The notes: generated by a model not told the origin, from the sequence alone. Numbered from the stretch's first letter, positions 36,101 to 49,062 are shown. The stretch: 64,000 bases of DNA from Linnemannia hyalina (GCA_019671135.1 JAHRHY010000016.1:1050501-1114500), one strand, 5' to 3'. A program made the numbers and translations.

Positions 36101-38530
36101 GATTTGGCCTCCAGGAAGATGCAACAAAAACAGAGCGACAGGACACGATCAATAAGCTACAAGGCATGGAAGGATAAGGCAAAACGCCTGCAGGATGAGT
36201 TGGGTTAGCTTGTTGCTAAGGGCGGGTCCAGGACAGAGCGGATAGCTGAGTTGCTGGAAATACAGGGACAACATGCGCAGATACAGCCGAGTATTGGACA
36301 AGGTGGCGCTCGCGAGGCAGGACTTGGTGGTATCGATCCGGTCATGGAAGCGGGAATGATGTTGGAGGTCATGGAAGATGCACTGGATGAGGTTGATGAG
36401 GAGGCAGAAACTGAAGAGAACCAAGCTCAGGAGAACCAGGCCCAAAAGGATGTATCAGATAAACATATTGGGGTTATCCAGTTGCCACGTCCTGTTTTAA
36501 ATGGCTAAATGCCACGAATGCTGTCAACATCGCAGGCGCTCGTTAATCATGGTTTGTATGATTATCTTCAACAATTCCTTTAGACACTCCTCAAGCCAAG
36601 GAACCATCTAGGTTTCATCTAAAGTCTATCCAAGCCATCACCAAGATCCTATTGGAGTCGCCAAATCTCGACGTATCACAACTGAATGCGTCCTGGGTCC
36701 GGCGCACTGCCTACAAGCCTGAGGATATGACAGGTGACCAATGTTACAAAGTCGTCAGGCTCGTCAAGGCTCTCCATCCATACACCCCAAAACGAGTTCC
36801 AAAGAGCTCTGGAGGGGGAACTTCGCTTCCGACCGCCAACGCCGCCGCCATGATCCGCATTGTATTGTTGTCCAACCATGTACTCAGATATACAGGGTAC
36901 ACCGAGTTTACCAGGAGATTTGCACCGGCACTATCAGTCGCATCATTACATCCTGTACCACTTGGAGCGGCCGGCATTTATGATACTCTTTGTTGGAAGG
37001 CGGCAAACAATTTCGACATCTACGACCTAGACAGGCAGCCTATCTCATCCGTCGTAACCGCAACAAAACACAAGGACGCCGTCTTCTCTAACTTTTTCGA
37101 CCTCGATGCCATCAACGCGATGTGCCAAAATTACAAACTTCGCTTCAGACAACGGTAAGTGATCCTCCTCTTATCCCTCACAACAACTAGTCTTTTCTTA
37201 TGTATGCATTCATAAACGACGATGTCTTGACACCAAAGTTCTATTCTTGGTTCTTCTTTTAGTCTGACATTTGTGAATCGCTATACCATTCGAATTCTTG
37301 GTGAAGTGATACCTGAGGGAGTGGACCGCGGTGAAGGGGTTCCCGTCGTCAGTGTGTGGGACGAGTCCAGAAAGGATAAGACGCAGAAACGTACAGGCAT
37401 TGATTGGTCAAGAGAAGGAGCTCGAACAGGAATAACACAACAAATGGCCCAGGAGCGGCTGGTGACGATGAACAACGAGATCAAGGACGTTGAAACGGGC
37501 CAAAAAGCCAAGCGGGACGCATGGGTTGCAGCGGACAAAGATCGACATGAAGCAGTAGTGTACCAACGCCAGATTAAACAGCTCTCCTCTCAGCATCCAG
37601 GATCGACAACGAAGGCGAACGACTCAAAGGCACGAAGACCGGATCAGGAACAAGATGCGTATCGGGAACTTCAAGCGGCGCAGATGATCTCCGACGCTGC
37701 GTTTTTGAATTGGATTCAGAAGGACGACGAGCTTCGGTCAATGAAGGCTACCCGATACGCGCTACAAAGGATTCAGAAGACACGACCCAACTACGACCCC
37801 CCCTCGAACAAGAAGCCGCTCATGGTAGACCCTACATGGACGAGGCCCGCCGTCGAAGCCAAGACGGAGAATCTTCACATCGATTGCCTCTTTGGTGCAG
37901 TATTGGCTGATCCCTCCAAGGCCATCGGATTCGACGGTGATGATCCAGGACTTTGCAAACTCGATACCTCGGCTACAACAACGCTGACAGAAGTTACCCA
38001 ATCAGTCAGGCAATACTCGGTTCTCACAGGAAATCCATTCGCCTTACTCGCGGGTAAGTAGGATGTTTTGAACTTGGCGTTGTTGTTGCATCCTTCATTT
38101 TCCAGATTACTAATGGCTGAGGGCAAACCATTAATACCATCTTAATTACGCTTCATTTTCTTTCACTAGAGGTAGACATGTTGGAGGAGAAGAAGTCCAA
38201 GGAAGAATAGGCGCAGGCCACGGCATTCTTGCCCCCGATACATAGCATCACAGCACCACAGATTAACGACTTGACATTCAGCGCAAAATATCAAAGGAAA
38301 CGACAGCATCGACTCGCGGCAGCCACACCAGAGGCAATAGCAGCACGCAATGCATTAGCGAACCTTTCGAACAGATCCATCAACAATGCATCGACACTCA
38401 CAGACATCGACAACGCCCAGAATGCCCGTCGCTCATCTCGAAAGCCCTGTCGTGAATTCGAGAACTCTTCCTGGAGGATCAAAGATCAGGCTACCACTCT
38501 TGCTCCTTTCATATCAGTCACAAAAAAATA
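33153..38530 (+). pseudogene. Large broken gene of unknown family
   Basis: Exon-like pieces: 33153-33173, 33297-33389, 33513 to about 34572 (frameshifts near 33648, near 33790 and again near 34080), 34698-35108, 35132-35415, 35522 to before 36508, 36584-37154, 37263-38053 and 38170-38530. Two in-frame TAG stops interrupt otherwise continuous protein (36206 and 38208). Features are a Ser/Thr-rich linker near 34320-34450, an acidic stretch (EDEEELPEEDEEEIADLLER), KLVDILLEKQGTLTNATDEL, FLNSKFFSPQGINTDSE, a basic helix-rich segment (RQRLTFVNRYTIRILGEV), HIDCLFGAVLADPSKAIGFD and FSAKYQRKRQHRLAAATPEA. Reconstructed length would be about 1,500 residues. No zinc ribbon or 3' terminus is visible. The family is not recognised. 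The DCLFGAVL...IGFDGDDPGL segment could be a RuvC-I-like strand, so a second nuclease-type element is conceivable. Confidence 0.55.
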
Positions 38531-41500
38531 ATATGTCCCCTTGTGCCACTTTTGTTTTTCACTTTCCTTCCCAGCACCTTCGACCATCTTCGTTCTTCTG
38601 GCCTCGACTCAAAAGCTAGACAAAATCACATACCCCTCAGCACCATAGAAATAACAGAGAATGTCAATGCGCTAGACGAAAAGTAATATCCGCGAGACAA
38701 CAGAGATGAAAGTGGGACAACGGAGACGCGTCTCACCAATACGAATTCACGTGTTGTTCATTAGATCTTGAAATCAGACGTCCATGGTTCAGGATTTATA
38801 TACTCCAACAAAGCGAAACAAAAGGTCGAAAGCACGCTTGAGACGACATATCCTCAAGGTTCATTTTTTTATTTTTGTTTTGACCAAAAAAACCGTTTCA
38901 TGAAGACATGTTGAAAACACATTCTTGTTTTATTGCATGACAGAACACAAGTACAAGAAGGACGAAAAGAGAATGAAAGTAGACAAGACAAACCGCTGCA
39001 CATCAATTCGACAATGAACAAGCTGATAAATGTACCCAGAAGAGAAAACACAGACAGGTGGATTTTTTTCCGGCATCCCTGCACCCAAGTTGTGAAGCAT
39101 CAAACAACCAAAACTCGAATTGAACCGAGTCTGGTATCGCTGACTTTCACTTCGATTATAATAGAACCACCTTGAGTTTCTCAGGTAGTTCATACAACAC
39201 CTCCCCTCGCCTATCCTGAAGTTCAGGCGTCGTTTTTTTGTACTAAGAAAAGGGTCGAACATCGACCAAAGATATCATCTGTTTCTGTAACAAGATTATT
39301 TAAACCTAGAGGGAATGGAAGTCGCCGCCAACGGCTTAAACCGCTTGCACTCGCCTGGGCGACCCTATGTTAGCTTAACACATTTATGGAGCAGTCATGA
39401 CCCGTCAGAAGAACAAGATCGTCGTTGTTGTTTTTGTTCGCGAAAGTTCCGCCATGGACCACGGTGTTGTTCCTCTAGAATCTACCTTCTGGTGAAGGCA
39501 TAGAACCTAGCAAAGCGCATCGTCCAAGAGCTTCCCATTTGGAAACACCCACTCGAGTTAAAAAAAAAAGTGGGACTGTGAAGACGCGTTGATTTCGACA
39601 AAATAAGTGAGAGAGGGTAAAATGGATGAAACTGACCTCCAGAGTTACTCGTACCCTCAAGTTGGACGAAAAATATTAAGCGAGGTGAGGAAGCATGACA
39701 TAAAGAAAAGAGAACTAATATTGTCCAGAGCGCATGCAAACAAACCGCACAGTAAAGAAAAAAATGTGGCTACATCAACAGCACAAAGTCATCCTATCGA
39801 AGTAGTTGGCCGAACTATGCAAAAGAACCAAGATACATCAAGACTCAGCACAAGGGAACACGAATACAAAATCGAAACAAGGTTGAAACCGGCACCATAC
39901 GGATGGGTCGTGTGTTTGTCCGGCTCGATCCAAAGACCCTTCTCCTTTTTTTTTCAAACCCGATCTAACGAATTACCAACATCTCTCAACTTCATCGACG
40001 GCGGCGATCCCTCCAAGTGTTCGAACGAGTGTTTCATACAACGTAAAGCTTCGATACCAGTTCTCAGCATTGTTTGACCACTTTGGAACGCTTTACCTGT
40101 TCGAGACGTTCAGGTGTAATGAGCAGTTGTCGGAATACACAGTTGCTACTCGGCATTGTCATGAACCGGTCACTCCTGTCATCTTTACTCTTGCATTCCA
40201 TCAGCAATGGCAACGTTTTTTAATACCCTTTCCTAGCACAATTAAAAAGTTTCGGTCTTTGTCCGCTAATGATATTATCCTCCGCCTCCTTTCATATCCT
40301 TGCACTGTACAAAACCAACATAAATGAAGGTGTAAAGCGCGTTATTCACCAACCACCTCTCTGTCCAAACACCCGAGCTATATGTCCTTTCGAACAAATC
40401 AAAGCCTCCCAATTACAGACAGAAACACATCCAGTAATCACCGCTCGCCCTACTGTCCCCCACCCCTCTAACGAGCAAAAATGGAATGAGGAAAACCAAG
40501 TTGAAAAAAAAGCAGACGTTACATCAAGCGTTATACCAAGCAAATATCGCATTTGTTTTTGTGCGTCACCTAGGGCCATCATTCACTGACTCCGATCCTC
40601 GTTACTTTCTTTGAAGTAAAAAAAAAAAAAAAAAGGAGCCCATTCATTCAACCAAGACCATCGCCATGCTTTGCTTCCCAGGAATTTAAACGCCTTCACA
40701 CCTTCATCAGAAAAACAATGGGGATTTGAGAAGCATAGACGCATGACATAAACCTCTTTGTCCGCGTTTCCCTTCGTGAACTCGTAGAACAGGATTTTCC
40801 ATCCTCTGAATGCACCAAACCAAAGAACAGAACGTCGTCCGCTGAAAAAATGCGCATCCAACAGGGTCATCAGTAATGTTTCCCCCGCATGTGGCATCCC
40901 TTTCCCCATAGTCAGGTATTTTTGAACCCACACGCATAAAAAGGTCGACAAGCGATGATTGACTCTTATCATTCAAGAAGTAAGTGATGGTAGATCCAGC
41001 TTGGAGGTAGGGAGGGAAACAAAAAGGAATGAGGAGCGATAAAAGGCCATCATAAACCGCGAAGTACAGCTTATCGATGTAGTTGATCGGAAGTTACCAG
41101 AAGCACAAAAAGGCAAAAAATGGGATCAGGAAAGAAACACAGCCAACACTCACGAAAATGGAACACGGCATCAATAAATCGTGTGTTTTGTCGATACCCA
41201 CAGGACGCGCCACTCATCCTCAGACTTAACTGTCGGTCTTGTTATCTCTATCTCACGTCTGAATTGCATCCTCCATGCTCCATTTTTTTAAACACATTAT
41301 CTCTGCACCCTTTGCACAAAAAAAAATCATACCGAAACGTACGCATCCGCCTTAAGAAATCAATTATGCCCATTTCACTGCCTCACTCGCCAGGAGCATA
41401 CCCAGATCCTCTTCTTCACTTGCGCACATGACCAAACTCTTTAATCGCACACAGAAACGAAAAAAAGCCGCTCTCCCTTGCACCACCGTTCGATCCACCC

Positions 41501-42514
41501 AGTCGCCCGTTCTCAAAAAGAACACCAAAAAAATCAATCCGAAAACAAAGATACAGACGTATGTTTTGTTTGTGTTCATATCGCGATCTGTCGTCTTCCA
41601 TGTTTCAAGAGAGCCGTTTATTCTCGTCTCACCAGTCACCAATCCTACAAAAACAGATCAGAACCCAATAAGTATCACCCTCCTACCCTCCTCGGCATTC
41701 CCTTTTTTCTTACAAATCAGAACGGGCATAGTACACACACTTGATGCACATAAACTAACCGCCAGCCCGTGTCCTCAAAAAAAAAAAAAAAAAAAAAGCA
41801 ACGCAAAAAATGGAGACGACCCACAATACGCATCGCAGACTCACAGTTCCCATCTATGGCACATCCGTCCTCCCTTCCCTCCTCACTTCTCTCAACATCC
41901 CACTTTTTTTTGTGCTCTCTTCCTCGGTCCTTTTTCTCCACGTGTCGGAGGGTAGTACAACCAAGGGAAATTGGTTTCCCTTGTCCTCCCAAGCCCTCCT
42001 AAGCTCAGTCAGCAAGATATAGGACCAAGTGTGTGAAAAAGCGAGAAAATGTATTAATGAGAGAGAGAGGGAAAATATGTACGAGTAGCAGTAAAGTGAC
42101 AAAAAGAAAAACAAGAAAAGACAAAGAAAGAAGCTAGTGAGAATGATGGTGTGAATGATACAGGACTAGAGATAACAAAGAGGGAAAACGCCAATGGTCA
42201 AAGGACGATAAGAACGAAGAAAAAAAAGTCACCGAAAAAAAAAGAGGTTCAGGCGACGAAGGGCAAGTTCTATGTTTCTAAAACAAAAAAGTTGGATGGT
42301 ATGCGCGCACTTTTCCTCCACGTCCACGTCCACCTCCTGCCTGGGAAAAAAAATGCGGTTGTGTGTCTCAGTTTCCACCTTTCCTACATCCTTATCCGGT
42401 ATTCCATTTCCGGCCATGGTCGAATGTCCTCCAATTGACCAATTGAAAGGAAAATATCCCGAAAGTCCAGCTGTTGTTGTCCATGTCCATGTCCATGTGA
42501 AATTTTTTCGTCGC
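38531..42514. other. Gene-poor stretch with unexplained protein-like fragments
   Basis: About 4 kb. The minus strand has isolated coding-like pieces: 40976-40860 (MNDKSQSSLVDLFMRVGSK and beyond), about 40845-40700 after TTTTTTCAG (GRRSVLWFGAFRGWKILFYE) and 41560-41370 (FGLIFLVFFLRTGDWVDRTV). The plus strand has a Cys/Arg-rich piece at 39405-39503. None joins into a gene and none is recognised. Several A-rich and T-rich homopolymers occur (for example 40619-40635 and 41779-41797). Confidence 0.35.
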
Positions 42515-44194
42515 TTAGTTGTCCTTCAACTTCTGGGCGTCAAGAGCCATCTCCTCGTAGGCATGCTCGTCAGCACGGCGGAGCTTGCCAACCTGCTTGC
42601 GGGCAGCCTTGTGATCCTCCATCGAGCGTCCGAGACGGGACTGGGGACCATAGCCGGGCTCGGTGATGAACTTCCAGTGGACAAGCAACCACGAGGTGTG
42701 GTAGGCCATCGAATCGTAGAACTCGGGGGCCATGGCGCGGACCTCAGGAAGGCGCGACCAAGCAACCTTGGTGACTACAAGTTAGGAATTGGAAAGAGTA
42801 TGAGGTTAGCGGAGGCATTCATTGTAATGGTTGCTGAGTCTGGCCAGGAACTAAAGTTTAACGGGATTAAAATGGGTGGAAAACTTTTTTTTGTTTCTCG
42901 GGTTGCGCGGGTTGTGCGGCCGGGATTAACTGGTGATGTGTTGGCTCTCAAATGATTTCTTTTTTTGTTTGTCGCATGTCCAACACTTGTTGCTGGGAGT
43001 GGGGATTGGTGTGAGAGTGTCACACCAAGGGAACAAGTTGTAGATTTCCATCCCGTCTGTCCAGTCCTGCCAAAGTACAAAAGGAACGAATCACAATTGA
43101 GTTCCCAGGTTGGGAGAAATAAAAAAAATAAAAAAAGGGACAAGGGACAAGCAAGCAAACAAGCAAAACGAAACGCAAATACCCGATAGCATCAGATAAG
43201 ACAACGAAAAAAAAGGAGAAAAACAACAGCCAATTACTCGTACCACATTTCCCATTGCGCAATTGATACCAAAAATAAACTTACAGTCGTGGTGCTCCAT
43301 GTGGAGACCAATGTTCATGTAGGGCTTGTTGAGGATACCGTAGTACGAGTAGGTCTCCTGGCCATCGTCAAAGGTGTAGTGCTCCTGGATAAAGTGGGCT
43401 GCGCCAGGGTGGAGACCGTATCCGAACCAGAGCGAGACCAAGAGGTACAAGAGACCACGAAGGCCACAGAAATGTGCGACGAGGATATCGGTAGTGATGG
43501 TGAAGATGATGTTATAAATCTCCCAGGTCGAGGGAGTCTTCTTCATGGCAGCACCACGGACGACGTACATGACGGGGTAGATGAAGAGCCAGAGCAACTT
43601 CAAGGCAGCGTTACCACGGATCATCTTTTTCTCCCACTCAAGAGGAAGATCGGGGTCCATGCCGGTGACACCCTGGTAGGTGTGGTGTTCGAGATGGTAG
43701 CGACGGAATGAGGCATAGATGGGGACGGGGATACCGATGTTGGCGGCCAATCCGACGAGCTTGTTCAAGAAGACAGTGGGGGCGGCATGGTTGTGAGTGG
43801 CCTCGTGAATCAGGACACCGTAGAGGGCAGTAATGGATCCTCCGACGACGTAGGCATAGACGATAAAGCCCCAGAAGGTGTCGGTCCAGACACGGCCAAA
43901 GAGGTAGGCAGAGTAGACCTGGGCAGCAGCGGCAGCAATGGTGACGAGCGAGGTCCTGGAGTCATGGCCGTAGAGTTTTTCGATCTCGGGGTGCTTCTTG
44001 AGGATGGCGAGCTTGCGCTTCATGTGGGGCTCGTCCATGTTATCCATAGCGAGGTCATCGTCGACACGGGGGTCCGACTTTTTCCAGTCTCCGAGGTAGA
44101 GAGGGAAGCGGTTGTCGAGGGCCTTGGGGTCATTTGGCAACTGGTCCTTGTACTGCTCCCGCTGGTTGACAGTTGGTGAAGGGTTCGATGACAT
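42515..44194 (-). CDS. Dihydroceramide delta-4 desaturase (DEGS/DES1 family)
   Basis: Two exons, 44194-43285 and 42774-42515, with a 510-bp intron; 389 aa. It introduces the 4,5-trans double bond into the sphingoid base of dihydroceramide in the endoplasmic reticulum, using cytochrome b5 and O2. The N-terminal DES-type segment is MDEPHMKRKLAILKKHPEIE. Three di-iron histidine boxes are HEATHN (130-135), HLEHH (167-171) and HMEHHD (298-303), separated by hydrophobic membrane segments. HPGAAHFIQEHYTFDDGQET and YSYYGILN match the conserved C-terminal half, followed by FTKVAWSRLPEVRAMAPEFY. The C-terminal tail is basic. A bifunctional C4-hydroxylase cannot be ruled out. A purine-rich promoter (plus sense) lies upstream of 44194. 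Confidence 0.92.
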
Positions 44195-44803
44195 CTTCTT
44201 TTTCTTTTCTTTGTGATGGATGAAAGGGAAAGGAAGATGAAGGAGAAGGAGGGGGAGGGGGAGGGAGGAAGGAGGAAGGAGGAAGGAGAAAGAGGATGAG
44301 AGCTGGATGAAAGAAGGAAAGAAAAGAAAAGAGAAGAAAGGAAAATGAAAAGGGGAGGGGAGTACAAGGGAAAAAAAAAAAAAAAGGAAAAACCAGTCAA
44401 GTCAGATGAAGAACAAGATGATGATGATGATGATGATGATGATGGCCAAGCCAAGGAACGCCATTTGGTTCCTGTAAACTTTCTTCTTTCTTTACTTTTT
44501 TTCAGGGCAAGTAGAGAGAGAGTGAGACAGAGACACAAAAAAAATTCTTCAAGTCCGCCCGGCCCCTATCTCACTCACACTCAAGGACAAAGGACAAGGT
44601 CGCTGATTCGATGCCATGCTGACTGTCCAATCGCATCGGTTCATTTCTCTCTTTTTTTTTTTTGAGAAACACCCAGGCCCCGGCTGTTGTTCTCCCCGAC
44701 TGTCAGCCGTCACAATTCACTGCAGATTCAGCCTTGAGCCTGAAACAAATAAATCCGGAAGTGGAAACCAGCCATAGTGCCAAGCCCAAAGGTTCTGAAT
44801 AAA
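44195..44803. promoter_or_regulatory. Desaturase promoter, low-complexity tracts
   Basis: A polypurine block (GGA/GAAAG repeats, 44210-44400) forms a pyrimidine-rich promoter in the desaturase sense. A pure GAT trinucleotide run occupies 44417-44444. No exon is supported before the next gene's stop at 44804. Confidence 0.5.
44417..44444. repeat. GAT microsatellite
   Basis: Nine uninterrupted GAT units in the desaturase upstream region. Confidence 0.9.
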
Positions 44804-46089
44804 CTAAGGCAGGTATTCTTGTCGAGTGCTGTTAGGACAGGGGTTTCTCTCTTGGGTATGTTCGTCTGTAGTTATTAATTCGGTGGTGAGAATGTTGTCG
44901 ACCGTAATTGGATTGGAGGCAGAACCGTAGACGACGATGATGATTGGATTCGAGGTTGAGCCGTAGACATCGACATCTTTAGCAGTTCCTTGGGTGGTAA
45001 TATCCAAGGATTCAACTGCTGTCATGGCGCCGGTGACGGTAACTATAGGTTCTGCGGTCATTGTTGACGTGGCAGTGGTAACGCGTGGCTTGGCGGGTTT
45101 GGTTGGTTTAACGATGGGATCGCTGGGCTTGACTTTAATGGGGTTATGTCGGGGAGGAGGCTTGCTGGATTTTGTTAAGGCCGTAGCCTCGTCAACTGGA
45201 ATAGCCGGTTCCTCAGCTATGATGGCAATCTTGACATGGACTTCCTCGGACCACTGGCGGAGCTCGGAATCGAGCCCATCTCCTTCAGGAGTCGCGTCGG
45301 ATCCGTTGACGCCAGTTGACAGTTCAAAGGAGGATGCGGCGGTACTTTCTTTGTCCTCGTCGAGATCCATATCCTCGTCTGGTCCCTCCTTGTACGACTG
45401 AATTGCCGTTTCAGGGACGTCGTTTTGCTTCTTGGTGACGACCAGGACAGGAATCGTATAGGCGACGCCACCTTCGACTGGGGTCGTTGTTCTGGACGCG
45501 TCTTTGTTCAGACTCAACGCTTCTATGCAGTCGTGAATGGAGTAGACAGACAACAGGTGTCGACCACTTGCTATTGTTTTGACATGTATCATATGGTTGA
45601 CAAGAGGCAAAGCGCTCCAAGTGTAAAAATATCGCAATGCTTATTGTTATTGTTCTCCGTTGCTTTCTTGACGAGATGCAGAATGGTAATTGCTTGTTGA
45701 TATTGTTCTCCAAGGCCTTTTCGAAAAGAAGAAACGTGGTGTCACTTACGTGTTTTTCGTTGGCGCTTTGTAGAAAAAAGAGGGTCCTGGTCGACAACGT
45801 CGGCGTTTCTCTTGCGTGCTTTGCCGGGAGTTAAGGAGGGCCTGTTACCGCTGCTGAGTCTCTTCATGTCAGCTTTCTTGACGGCGAGGATGACTGTGAT
45901 GCTTTCTGTATCGGTACCCATGTCCGTGTCGATGTAAGTGTTCTTGTTTCGGGTCGCGACAGGGTTCTTGCGGGAGCACCCTTTCGTTTTGTTGGTGCTC
46001 CTAGGAGGTGGTGTGGGGGTGGGGTGGGGGGTGCGTCTGGGTGAGGGTGGGGCGCCTTTTGGAGTGTCGTTGCTTTTGCTGGGGTCCAT
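44804..46089 (-). CDS. Unknown protein, Ser/Thr/Pro-rich
   Basis: Two exons, 46089-45750 and 45570-44804 (acceptor AACAATAG); 368 aa. The N-terminal half is Pro/Lys-rich with basic clusters (GKARKRN, STKRQRKTR) that could act as nuclear signals. The second exon reads SGRHLLSVYSIHDCIEALSL, then an acidic stretch (GPDEDMDLDEDKES), and a Thr/Val/Pro-rich tail ending ERNPCPNSTRQEYLP. No domain is recognised. An alternative acceptor at AATAAG (45640) would lengthen exon 2 by 69 nt in frame. It is transcribed divergently from the Zn2Cys6 factor. Confidence 0.5.
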
Positions 46090-46747
46090 GGCGGAGAGGG
46101 TGTAGTTTGTGTTGGTGATTCGTTGAGAAGGAAGAGCGCATCGGTCGGTGTGAGTTATGGAGTGGGGTGGAGTGGGGTGGAGTGGATTGGAGAAGAAGAA
46201 AAAGAAGACGAATAACGACAAGAAGAAGACGAAGGAGAAGGCGAGGGCAAGCATGGTCCGTTCTTTCCAAGTATTTCACAATTGCCTCTTTCAAAAAGCG
46301 GATAAGGTTTGATGGTTTGATCGCAGATCCTACACCCCCTACCAGAGAAGTTATTGATCGATTCAGTGCCAGTGACACACAAAGAAGAGGCCACCTATAC
46401 CTTTTTCCCGTCCTGACTGTTTTCCCTCTCTTTCCCCCACACACCTTCTATTTCACACTCACTCATAGCCACTTCGTCCCTTTGTCGTCTGTTCGCATCA
46501 TCCGCCACCAAACAACTACAACACCAACATCCCCACACTCCTCTCTTTACATCTTTCCTCTTCCCCACTCCCTTGTCTTTATTCCATATATCCCTTCTGT
46601 TCGACAACCACAGCAACAACCATACACCCTCATAGACAAACTGATCTCTCATCACACACACACTCACACACACACTCACACACACACTCACCTGCATCGT
46701 TCCTGATTCAACAACTTATATTCTCCCCTGTCCCTTTTCCTTTCATC
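46090..46747. promoter_or_regulatory. Bidirectional promoter with CA/CT repeats
   Basis: About 660 bp between two divergent starts. It has GGAGTGGGGT repeats at 46157-46185, a CT-rich region at 46390-46600, and an ACACACACTC tandem repeat at 46652-46691 about 55 bp before the transcription-factor ATG. Confidence 0.5.
46652..46691. repeat. (CACACACACACT)n tandem repeat
   Basis: Three to four near-perfect 12-bp units in the 5' leader of the transcription-factor gene. Confidence 0.9.
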
Positions 46748-49021
46748 ATGACCTTCTCCGGACTGTTGAGCAAGGCACTCAAGCAAAATGCCGCCGCCAA
46801 CTCGGCTGCTGGAGCAACAAAACCCGGTGCAGTCGCCTACGCTACTACGACCACCTCAACGGGAACAACGCATACGCAGGGCAACGCCATGGTCTCGCCC
46901 AAGTCCGACACCTCCTCTGCCCCTGGTCCGGATCCAGTATTATCCATCATGGCTTCATCACCCTCACTGCCACCACAGCAACAACAACCACCGCAATCGA
47001 CATCAATTGATCCAACAGTTCTCTCAGTCGACTCCCGTTCCCCCTCCCCTTCACAAGTGCAGTTGCTATCATCACCACCTGCACAACAACCTACAATCAC
47101 AAAGCTGGATATGAAGCAACCAACACCCCTCTCGCCACCCTCAACCACCCCTTCTTCCCCCTCCGCAACCGGTACTGCCGCCAAGAAGAAGCAGCAACAG
47201 CAACAGGTCCTGCAGAACCTGTCTACAGCCCAGAGTGCCTCCTACAGGAAACGCCTCAATGTCAACCAAGGTACATGCATATTCCTCTGTTGTTTTGATA
47301 TCCTTTTCTGGTATCGAAAATCCCCACAGGGCAAAATCAATTATCTAACCCACACGACCTGATGCTACCTCCACAAACTAGTGTGCGATTGGTGCCGGTA
47401 CCGCAAGATCCGATGCGATCGCGAGGCACCCTGCAACTCTTGCCAGCACTCTAAACGGGAGTGTATTCGGACCCCTCCCGAGGTCCTCCTCAGCAAACTG
47501 ATCAACAAGGACGCCGAGGACTTTTCCACCACCACCGAATCCACAACCACAAACTCTAAAGCGACCAAGAGGAGTAGTCCCGCCGACGAGCAAGACGACC
47601 AGACATCATCCCTGAAGACGAAAAAGGTCGCTCGTAGCAACAGCATTTCACCCTCCTCCTCGTCCCACATCAACGTCGAGCATAACAACAGCAGCAACAA
47701 CAGTACCGCATCCACTACGCTTTCCGCTGCCATGACCGGTCCCCACCCTCCATCTGCCATGGGCTTGTCTCTCTGCGGAGAGCAACCGCAGCAGCCTATG
47801 ACGATTTTGTCATCAGGATTTCAGGGGACTCCAAGTAGTCTGCAGGACCAGGAGCATTTAGAGCGAATGCGGAGAATTGAAATGCTACTCAGTAACGTCA
47901 TTCCTGGGGCCGCCGAATTTATCGCTCACGGCCACCGCCACAACCACCAGAGATCCAACAGCTTCTCGGCGGCACCAAGCGCGCAGCACGGACAGCAACA
48001 GCACATTACGTCCCCTATCTCGCCTGCACAGACTGTAGCAGGATCCCCTCTTGGTCTCACACCGATTCAGGACGATTCTTACATCGAGCGGATGAAACGC
48101 ATTGAACTCTTATTGGGATCTGTCCAGGGCAACAACAATGCATTTGTGACCAAACTTTCTTTGGCGGTGCCTCCTTCTACTGCCGGCGCGGAAACCACAG
48201 GCAGCAAGTCGAGCAGCGACGACGATGCCAGGGTAAGACACGTTACACACCCTTCTACCCCGCATTTTTTCCATTGTGTTGTTTGTGTGTGTGTTTGTTT
48301 CCGGTGACACTTCCTTCCTACCTTTCTTAGTGCTTCATCGTCTTGTATGTCTCAGACACTCTCACCTATCCTAACACCTTTCCTCTATATTTCTCCTAAA
48401 CTCTACAACCACCAAAACCTTATGTAGAAGGAGCCGACACCAATAACAAGGCGGAAATACAAGGCGACCGGGACCAAAAAAGTTGCCCGGAACAGTGACG
48501 GGACCATCATCAAAAGACCCCATGTAGCCGCTGGATTCGCAGGCCAGAAGCCTCCACCAAAGTTACCCCAGGCCATTGCTGAGGCTGCATTGAGGAAGCT
48601 GGCCGGGAAGAAGAAGAAGCGTGCCTCTGCTTCTTCTGCTACCAGTGCCTCTGCCGCTGCGACTACTGCTGCGGTAGTAGCTGTTACCCCAGTTGTGGCA
48701 GCCGTCCCTGCTGTGACTACAGCTTCTGCAGCCCCCGTTGCCGCCGTGACTGTTGAAGGCGCCCCTGCCAGCCCTGTCTCTACTACCACCACTACGACTT
48801 CTCCCGTACAGAGCCCAATCGTTCCACAACCCAAGGCAGTGGCGCCAACAGCTGTGATGCTCTCGTCCCCGAGATCCTTTGGCATCCCTGCAACCATCGA
48901 GAACCACCACCACCAAATCCAGGAGAACACCCCACTCTCCTTCAACCAACAGCACCTGCAGCAACAGAAGCAACGCCAACGGCAACAAAAGGACTGCGGA
49001 CAGGTCCTAGCTAAACAACAA

Positions 49022-49062
<41 letters not shown>

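Noticed and set aside
38931..39262. Frames of 80 and 110 residues on opposite strands
   Set aside because: Low-information overlap of two open frames without splice context or resemblance to a family.
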